Assembly (NCBI GenBank): GCA_023415075.1
Contig: JAEZLU010000185.1
Location: forward strand, 1-5,797
Direction of reading: 5' to 3'
From: Bacillota bacterium
GTDB lineage: Bacteria; Bacillota; Negativicutes; Sporomusales; UBA7701
Length of the DNA stretch: 5,797 nucleotides
Positions 1 through 5,797 of the stretch are shown piece by piece; within the stretch, counting starts at the first letter, position 1; every line of letters begins with the position of its first letter. Under the pieces are notes generated by a model, which ran no database searches, had not been told where the DNA came from, and saw only the letters and a list, made by a program, of their open reading frames with translations. The translations under genes were made by a program, and so were the position numbers.

Positions 1-1565
<1,565 letters not shown>

Positions 1566-1610
1566 TCGTTGGCCGCCTTTCCGCACTTTGCCGCATAATA
1601 TGCTATATTA

Positions 1611-1640
1611 ATAGTAAAAGCCGTCGGTCTCACCGGCGGC
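1611..1640 (-). promoter_or_regulatory. Terminator-like hairpin in the ABC-F leader (possible attenuator)
   Basis: Arms 1620-1627 and 1633-1640 pair across a 5-base loop with seven of eight Watson-Crick pairs. In the minus-strand transcript the hairpin is followed by CTTTTACTATT, a short U-rich run. It would lie between the predicted start near 1656 and the ABC-F start codon. The one irregular pair is an A-C mismatch in the minus-strand RNA but a U-G wobble in plus-strand RNA, so the hairpin is slightly better on the other strand, where no U-tract follows. The regulatory role is inference. Confidence 0.3.
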
Positions 1641-1662
1641 TGGCAGTTCCGCATACTTGATA

Positions 1663-1691
1663 ACCATATCACAACTCGCCGGCCGCGTCAA
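1663..1691 (-). promoter_or_regulatory. Predicted sigma-A promoter for the ABC-F gene
   Basis: On the minus strand TTGACG (1691-1686, five of six consensus bases) and TATGGT (1668-1663, four of six) are separated by exactly 17 bases. Transcription would start near 1656, giving a leader of about 90 bases before the ATG at 1565. A weaker alternative nearer the gene is GTGAGA (1633-1628) with TAATAT (1610-1605), also 17 bases apart. No convincing plus-strand promoter for the divergent gene at 1711 was found in this region. Confidence 0.5.
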
Positions 1692-1710
1692 ACAAATAAG
1701 GGGGTAAACC

Positions 1711-2151
1711 ATGAAAATAATCGTCGACGCCGACGCCTGCCCGAAGGCGGCCCTCGAAGCCTGCCTTGCCCTCGGCCAGAGCCACGGCGTCCCCGTCTGG
1801 ACGGTCGCCAGCTTCAACCACAACATTAGTGCCGACCATCATATCGTCGTCGGCGACGCCCCCCAGGAAGCCGATATCAAACTTGCCAACCTAACCGAGG
1901 CCGGCGACATCGTCGTCACCCAGGACTGGGGCCTGGCGGCGCTGGCCCTGGGCAAGCGGGCCGCCTGCCTCAGCCCGGCCGGCCGCGTGTACAGCGCCGA
2001 CAAAATCGACTTCCTGCTCGAGGAGCGGGAAATGAAGGCCAGATTCCGCCGCGGCGGCGGCCGGACCCGCGGGCCGGCCAAGCGCACCGCCGAAGACGAC
2101 CGCCGCTTCGCCGCCGCCCTCGAGCGCCTCCTTTGCCGCCTGCCGGAATAA
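1711..2151 (+). CDS. yaiI: YaiI/YqxD family protein (UPF0178, PIN-like fold)
   Basis: A small cytosolic protein of 146 residues, close to the usual family length of about 150. The N-terminus MKIIVDADACPK carries the family signature with paired acidic residues D6 and D8. GDAPQEADIKLANL (48-61) and EAGDIVVTQDWGLA (63-76) supply further conserved acidic residues D55, D66 and D72. The tail has the family pattern GP..R...D...F (121-133). The family resembles PIN-domain nucleases in fold and acidic cluster; its substrate and cellular role are not established. The ATG is supported by an AAGGGGG ribosome site at 1698-1704, six bases upstream. It is divergent from the ABC-F gene, and the predicted ABC-F promoter overlaps its 5' region. 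No terminator follows its stop; only a 5-bp GCCGG/CCGGC hairpin spans the stop codon (2143-2158). Confidence 0.93.
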   Translation: MKIIVDADACPKAALEACLALGQSHGVPVWTVASFNHNISADHHIVVGDAPQEADIKLANLTEAGDIVVTQDWGLAALALGKRAACLSPAGRVYSADKIDFLLEEREMKARFRRGGGRTRGPAKRTAEDDRRFAAALERLLCRLPE

Positions 2152-2185
2152 ACCGGCGATAAAGTGAGCCCCGGGCAGACCGCCT

Positions 2186-2214
2186 TTGTCAGCCCAGGCC
2201 GAATGTATTATAAT
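2186..2214 (+). promoter_or_regulatory. Near-consensus sigma-A promoter for the TauE/SafE permease
   Basis: TTGTCA (2186-2191, five of six consensus bases) and a perfect TATAAT (2209-2214) are separated by 17 bases. The start would be near 2221, giving a leader of about 33 bases before the permease ATG. This makes the permease an independent unit even though it follows the upstream gene in the same direction. Confidence 0.75.
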
Positions 2215-2253
2215 TGAAGATGTTTAACAATCCTCTAAACCGGGAGAAACAGC

Positions 2254-3009
2254 ATGGCCACAATGACCGCTCTCTACGTTTTTGCCGTCGTCTTCTTCGC
2301 CGGCATCATCCAGACCATCACCGGCTTCGGCTTCGCCCTCGTGGCCGCGCCGCTTCTGACCTTCGCCATCGCCCCCAAACAGGCTGTCGTCACCGTCCTG
2401 TTCATCGGCATCCTCATGAAAGGCTTCCTTGTTTACAAGACCTGGCATGAAGGCGCCTTCAGCCGCATTCTCTTCGTCTTTGCCGCCAGCGTCGTCGGCG
2501 CCCTGCCCGGTGCCTACGTTCTGCGGGCCGTCAGCGACAGCACCCTCAAAACCATCATCGGCCTGACCCTGCTTGCGGCCACGGCGGCCATGTGTGTCAG
2601 CCGCCCCGTCGCCATCCGCCGCCATGGCCTGGTGAAAACGGTGGCCGGCCTTCTTTCGGGCTTTTTCGGCGCCACCACCAGCCTGAACGGACCGCCCATC
2701 GTCATGTATATGATGAACGAGGGCGTCGACAAAAGCACCATCCGGGCCGACCTGGGGCGCTACTTCTTCATCGGCAACGCCGCCACCCTGGGCCTGGTCG
2801 CCTTCACCGGCTCCGTCCAGGCCGATCGGCTGGCCGTATACGGGGCTCTGGCCGTGCCGGCCACCCTCCTTTCCTGGTGGGTCGGCCAGCGTATCTTCGA
2901 AAAGGTTGACGCCATCCGCTTCCGCCATATCGCCCTTGCGGTCATCAGCGCCAGCGGCCTCATCACCGTCGGCGCCGGCCTGTGGCCCCTTCTGGTCGCC
3001 CTGTTCTGA
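2254..3009 (+). CDS. TauE/SafE family membrane permease (TSUP superfamily)
   Basis: An integral inner-membrane protein of 251 residues, typical for the family. The family moves small organic or inorganic anions such as sulfite and sulfonates; the substrate here cannot be read from sequence. About eight hydrophobic segments are visible, near residues 5-35, 38-57, 66-90, 93-112, 125-155, 164-183, 187-208 and 222-250. Two family motifs appear in the two halves: GIIQTITGFGFALVAAPLL (17-35) and GLLSGFFGATTSLNGPP (132-148), consistent with the internal duplication of this family. The ATG is preceded by a GGGAG ribosome site at 2242-2246, seven bases away. It is flanked by its own promoter and a strong terminator, so it looks monocistronic. 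No sulfur or taurine genes lie nearby to suggest a substrate. Confidence 0.92.
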   Translation: MATMTALYVFAVVFFAGIIQTITGFGFALVAAPLLTFAIAPKQAVVTVLFIGILMKGFLVYKTWHEGAFSRILFVFAASVVGALPGAYVLRAVSDSTLKTIIGLTLLAATAAMCVSRPVAIRRHGLVKTVAGLLSGFFGATTSLNGPPIVMYMMNEGVDKSTIRADLGRYFFIGNAATLGLVAFTGSVQADRLAVYGALAVPATLLSWWVGQRIFEKVDAIRFRHIALAVISASGLITVGAGLWPLLVALF

Positions 3010-3033
3010 ATAAACGAAAACCGCTGCCAAGAA

Positions 3034-3061
3034 AAAACCCCCGAAAACAATCGGGGGTTTT
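3034..3061. terminator. Bidirectional intrinsic terminator between convergent genes
   Basis: Arms 3034-3044 (AAAACCCCCGA) and 3051-3061 pair perfectly over 11 bp around the loop AAACAA. A T-run ends the plus-strand arm, and the A-run at 3032-3037 gives a U-run in the minus-strand transcript. It can therefore end both the permease transcript and the ferritin-like transcript arriving from the right. Confidence 0.93.
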
Positions 3062-3062
3062 G

Positions 3063-3101
3063 CTATTCTGTCCAGCGATGGCCGTACTTGCACTCGTACA
3101 T
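3063..3101 (-). CDS. Possible 12-residue micro-ORF (MYECKYGHRWTE)
   Basis: In the minus strand an ATG (3101-3099) opens MYECKYGHRWTE and stops with TAG directly next to the terminator. It lies 23 bases downstream of the ferritin-like gene and would share its transcript. The C-x-x-G-H-x-W pattern resembles the start of zinc-ribbon proteins. A weak GGCGGG ribosome-like sequence lies upstream. The ORF is short enough to be chance, so this is tentative; it could also be a relic of a longer zinc-ribbon gene. Confidence 0.15.
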   Translation of the reverse strand: MYECKYGHRWTE

Positions 3102-3124
3102 TATAAATACCCGCCGGCTAAAAG

Positions 3125-3430
3125 CTAGCGGCCGGTCTTGGCCTGCAGCTCGGCTACTTCCTCGGCCCCCTTGCGGTACCACTTCTCCTCGTCTGGCGCC
3201 AGGGCTTTAAGGAGCGCCAGAAATTCGCCGGCGTGCACCTTCTCCTCGTCGGCGATATCGTTCAGCACCGCCTTGGTCAGCGGGTCGTCCACCGACTCGG
3301 CCAGCTGTACATAAAGCTGCACCGCCTCATACTCGGCAGCGATCAAAAAACGGATGGCCCGGACGACCTCCGGCTTAGTGAGCTTGCGGCCGGCCGCCAG
3401 TCCGCTGAAAGGGTTCCCGAACTCAGGCAT
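3125..3430 (-). CDS. Ferritin-like protein of the encapsulated-ferritin (EncFtn) type
   Basis: A soluble, mostly helical 101-residue protein with two long helices (about 18-46 and 49-77). Metal-ligand candidates are E33 in AAEYEAVQLY, and E63 and H66 in DEEKVHAGEF. The spacings of 30 and 3 equal those of the ferroxidase ligands E32, E62 and H65 in Rhodospirillum rubrum EncFtn, and Y40 fits Y39 there. It also resembles the ferritin-like domain fused to the encapsulin of Pyrococcus, as recalled. Such proteins are too short to make a four-helix ferritin alone; they oligomerise so that the iron site forms between subunits. The C-terminus (ELQAKTGR) shows no encapsulin cargo peptide, and no shell gene is in view. 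The ATG is fixed by a perfect AGGAGGT (3446-3440) nine bases upstream. It is often annotated as a rubrerythrin-like or demethoxyubiquinone-hydroxylase-family protein; iron oxidation or storage is the likely role. Confidence 0.85.
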   Translation of the reverse strand: MPEFGNPFSGLAAGRKLTKPEVVRAIRFLIAAEYEAVQLYVQLAESVDDPLTKAVLNDIADEEKVHAGEFLALLKALAPDEEKWYRKGAEEVAELQAKTGR

Positions 3431-3456
3431 CGAAAAATTACCTCCTGTGAAAAACC

Positions 3457-3475
3457 ATTATATTTTAGGCAAATA
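3457..3475 (-). promoter_or_regulatory. -10 element and overlapping dyad upstream of the ferritin-like gene
   Basis: On the minus strand a perfect TATAAT lies at 3462-3457, about 26 bases before the start codon, but the sequence 17-18 bases upstream (AATGTG or CAATGT) is a poor -35. An inverted repeat TATTT-TAGGC-AAATA (3461-3475) overlaps the -10. A weak -35 plus a dyad at the -10 would suit regulated expression. The dyad does not match a Fur or PerR box that I can recall. Confidence 0.4.
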
Positions 3476-3553
3476 GTACCACATTGCCGGTGATTTCGCA
3501 AGTTGCCCGCCGCACCCCATCAGGTCGCTTGCAGGAATCTGCCAATTCGCTGG

Positions 3554-3570
3554 GAATATTATAAATATTC
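3554..3570. promoter_or_regulatory. Perfect 17-bp palindrome overlapping a probable -10 region
   Basis: GAATATT-ATA-AATATTC is a perfect inverted repeat with 7-bp arms and a 3-base centre, standing out in GC-rich DNA. It includes TATTAT (3557-3562) and TATAAA (3560-3565), either of which could be the -10 of the exported-protein gene starting 30 bases downstream. No good -35 is present 17 bases upstream. A repressor or activator site at a promoter is the best reading; the protein that would bind is unknown. Confidence 0.45.
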
Positions 3571-3599
3571 ATCAGCTGGCGGAGAAGGGAAGGACTTAC

Positions 3600-4814
3600 A
3601 TGACCAAACTGAAGCCGTGGCTCGTCACCCTCGCCGTATGCATCGGCAGCCTCATCCTGGCGGCCCCTGCCCCGGGGGCCTGCGCGGCCACGCCCGCCAG
3701 CCCCCGAGACGTTGTCATCGCCGCCTACCAGAAGCTCCAGGCTTTGCCGGCTTATCACCTTTCGTTCGATGCCACCATGGCCTTCACCCTTCAGGGTAAA
3801 ACCATCACCGTCGTCACCAAAAGCGAAACCGACTTCCAGGCCAACCCGCTCCTCGCCCGCAGCGTCATTGTCAGCAGCAGTGACGCCGCGGTCGGCAAAA
3901 AAGAAGAAAAGACCATCGCGTATATTCAGAAGACCGGCAACGAAATTACCGTCTACACCCAGGCGGGCGGCCAGTGGCAGAAACAGACCCTGCCTTACTA
4001 CGATCCGCTCACCGAGTACGCCAACTACTTCTCAAGCATCAAAGCCGTCACCCTCCTCAAGGAAACCGGCAGCTTCAGGCAATACGAAGTGGTCATCGAC
4101 GCCGCCGCCTTGAAAGAAAGCCTCGACAAAGCACTGTCCGCCGCGCTTGCCAGTAAGCTGACCCTGCCGGCCGACCTCCTCAAAACCGTCGGCGACTTCA
4201 AATACACCCTGACCATCGACAAAAAGACCGCGGCCATTACCGGCATCGACTACGACCTGGCGGCCCTCGTTGCAGCCCTCAGCGGCAGTATGGTCGAGGC
4301 CCTCGACCTGCCGGCCGCCATGAAAGACCCCCTCAAAGAAATGTTCAAAACCATGAAAATGACCAGCTCCGCCCGCTTTGCCCCGGCCACCGCCGGCAAA
4401 ATCGTTATCCCGCCCGAGGCCCTGAACGCTCCGGCCAAACAGCTGGGCACCCCGGCCGTCGTCAAGGGCAGCGCCTTCGTCGACGTCAAACGGCTGATGG
4501 CCGAAAGCCCCTTCGTCAAAGTTCGCCAGCAGCTTCTCGAGCAGAAGGGCAAGGAGCTGGCCGATCGCCTGAATAGTGAAAAAGCCGGCCTGACCGAAGA
4601 CCAGTTCCGGCAGAAACAGAGCCAGTACCAGCAGGAGTTTGCCAAACGCCAGCAAGACTATGAGAAAGAAATCCTCGACAGCCTTCAGCAGGCCGTCGCC
4701 CAGATACTCAAAGAGAGAAACCTCGCCACCCTCCACTACAAAAATGAAGAAAGTGACGCCATCCCGGCCGGCAGCCTCGACATAACCGACGACGTCATGG
4801 CCAAAATGCGCTGA
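3600..4814 (+). CDS. Exported protein: LolA/LppX-like region fused to OmpH/Skp-like chaperone domain
   Basis: A 404-residue protein with a clear signal peptide: K3 and K5, a hydrophobic core at 7-22, and probable signal peptidase I cleavage after ACA (A29). C14 and C28 do not sit in a convincing lipobox. Residues about 35-275 alternate strands and lysine-rich turns (for example NEITVYTQAGGQWQKQTL) in the style of DUF6612 or LolA/LppX-fold proteins, which bind lipids or hydrophobic ligands. Residues about 291-404 begin SAFVDVKRLMAESPFVKV, continue as a Q/K/E-rich coiled coil (about 305-375) and end SLDITDDVMAKMR, as in OmpH/Skp periplasmic chaperones that hold unfolded outer-membrane proteins. 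I infer a periplasmic envelope-biogenesis role. The ATG has an AAGGA ribosome site at 3590-3594, five bases upstream. It is a single gene with its own terminator, convergent with a beta-barrel gene. The N-terminal family assignment is less certain than the C-terminal one. Confidence 0.85.
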   Translation: MTKLKPWLVTLAVCIGSLILAAPAPGACAATPASPRDVVIAAYQKLQALPAYHLSFDATMAFTLQGKTITVVTKSETDFQANPLLARSVIVSSSDAAVGKKEEKTIAYIQKTGNEITVYTQAGGQWQKQTLPYYDPLTEYANYFSSIKAVTLLKETGSFRQYEVVIDAAALKESLDKALSAALASKLTLPADLLKTVGDFKYTLTIDKKTAAITGIDYDLAALVAALSGSMVEALDLPAAMKDPLKEMFKTMKMTSSARFAPATAGKIVIPPEALNAPAKQLGTPAVVKGSAFVDVKRLMAESPFVKVRQQLLEQKGKELADRLNSEKAGLTEDQFRQKQSQYQQEFAKRQQDYEKEILDSLQQAVAQILKERNLATLHYKNEESDAIPAGSLDITDDVMAKMR

Positions 4815-4862
4815 CCGGTTGCCTAAAAGCCATGCGGGCCTCGCGGGACGAGACCGACCAAA

Positions 4863-4873
4863 CGGCCAGGCCG
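4863..4873. repeat. Short inverted repeat in the 3' UTR of the exported-protein gene
   Basis: CGGCC-A-GGCCG is an 11-base odd-centred palindrome between the stop codon and the terminator. A second weak hairpin, CTCG/CGAG, lies at 4840-4852. The 84 bases between stop and terminator hold no ORF I can support. Confidence 0.3.
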
Positions 4874-4898
4874 ATGTGGGAGAGAATGAAGAAGTGAG

Positions 4899-4929
4899 AG
4901 AATTCCCCGGATTGGGGGATTCTTTTTTT
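4899..4929 (+). terminator. Intrinsic terminator of the exported-protein gene
   Basis: AGAATTCCCC (4899-4908) pairs with GGGGGATTCT (4914-4923) over 10 bp, including one U-G wobble, around the loop GGATT. A run of seven T follows (4923-4929). It reads well only in the plus direction. Confidence 0.95.
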
Positions 4930-4940
4930 GCCGCATACGC

Positions 4941-4963
4941 CCGAACGTGATTGCGTTCTTCGG
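4941..4963. repeat. Hairpin just left of the large structured element
   Basis: GAACG (4943-4947) pairs with CGTTC (4954-4958), and CC (4941-4942) can close on GG (4962-4963) past a small bulge. Its arms share the words CCGAACG and GCGTTC with the large hairpin at 4995-5027, so the two hairpins could exchange partners. Confidence 0.4.
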
Positions 4964-4964
4964 A

Positions 4965-5240
4965 GCCGGCGGTCCCGGCTTTGCCTCACCCCTCCCCGAA
5001 CGCTATGCCATCCCTGGCGCGTTCGGGACTAGGCCCATCCGGGGCCGTCGCCGTACAGCGAGCGAGCGGCCCTCGCAACACGGACGTGAGTGGGCCGCGT
5101 ACGGCATCCGTCGGCGGCGAGCTTAGTTCGCAGGGCATTCGCCCTGCATAGCGACTCGCGCGAAAGCGCCGGCGCTTTCGGCTCCCTGCTAAGACCGTCG
5201 CCGCAGCGTGTGGGGTAGGCAAAGACGGGACACAGCCGGC
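4965..5240. other. Large multi-branched structured element (candidate ncRNA or palindromic repeat)
   Basis: The two ends pair in an interrupted stem of about 25 bp: 4965-4970/5235-5240, 4972-4977/5226-5231, 4979-4986/5217-5224 and 4988-4992/5212-5216. Enclosed hairpins are 4995-5003/5019-5027 capped by 5007-5010/5015-5018; 5032-5036/5042-5046; 5050-5056/5099-5105 stacked on 5066-5072/5092-5098; and 5114-5120/5198-5204 with 5122-5126/5189-5193. The last encloses 5130-5136/5141-5147 and the perfect 20-bp palindrome 5161-5180. It lies between two terminators at the meeting of convergent genes, with no visible promoter. Strand evidence conflicts: the minus reading gives a GGGA (GNRA) tetraloop at 5011-5014, while the plus reading turns a C-U mismatch of the closing stem into G-A. 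No transposase, tRNA cloverleaf or known riboswitch core was recognised. It may be a structured RNA, a MITE/BIME-like repeat or a 3'-UTR structure. Confidence 0.6.
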
Positions 5241-5281
5241 CTTTCACTCTGGCCGCGTCTCAGTCGCATATTACGTGATGC

Positions 5282-5325
5282 CATAGAAAAACCCCCGGCT
5301 CATTCGAACCGGGGGTTTTTCTATG
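5282..5325. terminator. Perfect 17-bp bidirectional terminator
   Basis: Arms 5282-5298 and 5309-5325 are exact complements over 17 bp around a 10-base loop (CTCATTCGAA). The centre is CCCCCGG/CCGGGGG, flanked by A5 and T5 runs, so it works as a terminator in either direction. It would end the barrel gene's minus-strand transcript, and any plus-strand transcript coming through the structured element. Confidence 0.93.
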
Positions 5326-5340
5326 CTGGCTATGATAGGA

Positions 5341-5382
5341 GGGTGGGGGAGGGGGGCTGGCGGCCGCCGGCCCCCCCAGGGG
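5341..5382. repeat. G-tract and extreme G:C hairpin downstream of the barrel gene
   Basis: GGGGGGC (5351-5357) pairs perfectly with GCCCCCC (5370-5376), enclosing the 10-bp palindrome GGCGGCCGCC (5359-5368). The plus strand also has the runs GGG, GGGGG, GGGGGG (5341-5356) and GGGG (5379-5382), which could form a G-quadruplex instead. No T-tract follows the hairpin on either strand, so it is not a normal terminator. It lies within the 3' UTR of the barrel gene, between its stop and the terminator at 5282-5325. Confidence 0.5.
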
Positions 5383-5398
5383 AATATATCGTGAAGGC

Positions 5399-5797
5399 CT
5401 AGAACTTGTGGCTGATGCCAAAGCCTATGCCGTCGCGGGTCGGCGCATAGTCTTCCTTATACGACTTGAAGCCAAGCTGGAGGGCGGTCTGGCCATCCAT
5501 GTTGTAAGTCAGGCCGGCCTGCCACTCGGTGGCGATCGAGCTGCCGGTCACCGCCGCGTAGCCGTCCAGCTTCTCGCCCAGGTTGGCGTAGCCGCCGATG
5601 CCGGCGAACATCTTGTTCGGGCCGTCTTCATAGTTGCGATTGCCGACGATCAGCCGCAGATGCTGGTCAAGCTTGTACTGTGCGTAAATGTCGGTCATCT
5701 CGTCGTTGGCGCGGGAAAAAGCGTAACCGTTCCGCTCGACCCCGAGAATCACCTTGTCGGAAACCGCGCCTTCCAGGTACACGCTGTCCGCCTTGAG
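5399..5797 (-). CDS. Outer-membrane beta-barrel protein, C-terminal part (porin-like)
   Basis: The last 132 residues of a protein that starts beyond the right edge. The sequence has alternating polar and hydrophobic residues with short turns, as in transmembrane beta-strands: for example DKVILGVERNGYAF, DIYAQYKLDQHLRLIVGNRNY, EWQAGLTYNMDGQTALQLGF and a final GIGFGISHKF. The terminal phenylalanine is the classic signal recognised by the BAM assembly machinery. In Negativicutes such barrels often follow an N-terminal SLH domain, but that part is not visible here, so the family (SLH porin or other) stays open. A GTG at 5782 is inside the gene and not a start, since the frame stays open to the window edge (LKADSVYLEG). 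It runs toward the exported Skp-like gene, with the structured element between them. Confidence 0.8.
   Translation of the reverse strand, partial: LKADSVYLEGAVSDKVILGVERNGYAFSRANDEMTDIYAQYKLDQHLRLIVGNRNYEDGPNKMFAGIGGYANLGEKLDGYAAVTGSSIATEWQAGLTYNMDGQTALQLGFKSYKEDYAPTRDGIGFGISHKF

Noticed and set aside
2224..3093. 289-codon minus-strand ORF opposite the permease
   Set aside because: Its product is glycine- and aspartate-rich low-complexity sequence, runs through the terminator, and mirrors a clear TauE/SafE coding frame.
4032..4736. 234-codon minus-strand ORF opposite the exported protein
   Set aside because: A shadow of the plus-strand gene, which has a signal peptide, domain motifs, a ribosome site and a terminator.
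4951..5247. Several short ORFs on both strands within the structured element
   Set aside because: Arginine/alanine-rich translations without ribosome sites or known motifs; the region's order is explained by inverted repeats.
4932..5270. Direct repeat CGCATA at 4932-4937 and 5265-5270 as a target-site duplication around the element
   Set aside because: Six bases are easily shared by chance, and they do not abut the ends of the closing stem.
5282..5325. GGTTCGAAT in the terminator loop (minus strand), resembling a tRNA T-arm
   Set aside because: No D-arm, anticodon arm or acceptor stem surrounds it; the 17-bp stem with A/T runs is a terminator.
5337..5343. AGGAGGG resembling a strong ribosome site on the plus strand
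   Set aside because: No start codon at a suitable distance opens a plausible ORF; it is part of the G-rich tract.
4930..5398. CRISPR array or insertion sequence
   Set aside because: No regularly spaced direct repeats and no transposase frame, intact or broken, are visible.

Overview
The window reads as GC-rich DNA from a Firmicute with an outer membrane, most likely a member of the Negativicutes (Sporomusaceae-like). This is inferred from gene content, not from a marker gene. Firmicute-type features are a YkpA-like ABC-F ATPase, strong AGGAGG-type ribosome sites and a YaiI/YqxD gene. Diderm features are a secreted protein ending in an OmpH/Skp-like chaperone domain and the C-terminus of a beta-barrel protein ending in phenylalanine.

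Layout. Positions 1-1565 (minus) hold nearly all of an ABC-F ATPase; about 19 C-terminal residues lie off the left edge. A divergent intergenic region (1566-1710) carries a good minus-strand promoter and a terminator-like hairpin in the ATPase leader. Then come a YaiI/YqxD protein (1711-2151, plus) and a TauE/SafE-type permease (2254-3009, plus), the latter with its own near-consensus promoter. A perfect bidirectional terminator (3034-3061) separates the permease from a convergent 101-residue ferritin-like protein of the encapsulated-ferritin type (3125-3430, minus). A divergent intergenic region (3431-3599) with two AT-rich dyads leads to a 404-residue exported protein (3600-4814, plus), which joins a LolA/LppX-like N-terminal region to an OmpH/Skp-like C-terminal domain. 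It ends at an intrinsic terminator (4899-4929). The right edge (5399-5797, minus) is the C-terminal 132 residues of an outer-membrane beta-barrel.

The most unusual stretch is the roughly 470-base gene-free region at 4930-5398, between the exported protein and the convergent barrel gene. It holds a GC-rich element of about 276 bases (4965-5240). Its two ends pair in a long, interrupted closing stem that encloses at least five strong hairpins. It is followed by a second perfect bidirectional terminator (5282-5325) and a very G-rich hairpin (5341-5376). I recognise no known RNA family, transposon or CRISPR there. No promoter is evident on either strand, so it may be a structured RNA, a palindromic repeat (MITE/BIME-like) or a 3'-UTR structure.

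Functional links are modest. The exported Skp-like protein and the barrel both concern the outer membrane. The ferritin-like protein suggests iron or oxidative-stress handling. The remaining genes look like independent single-gene transcription units.
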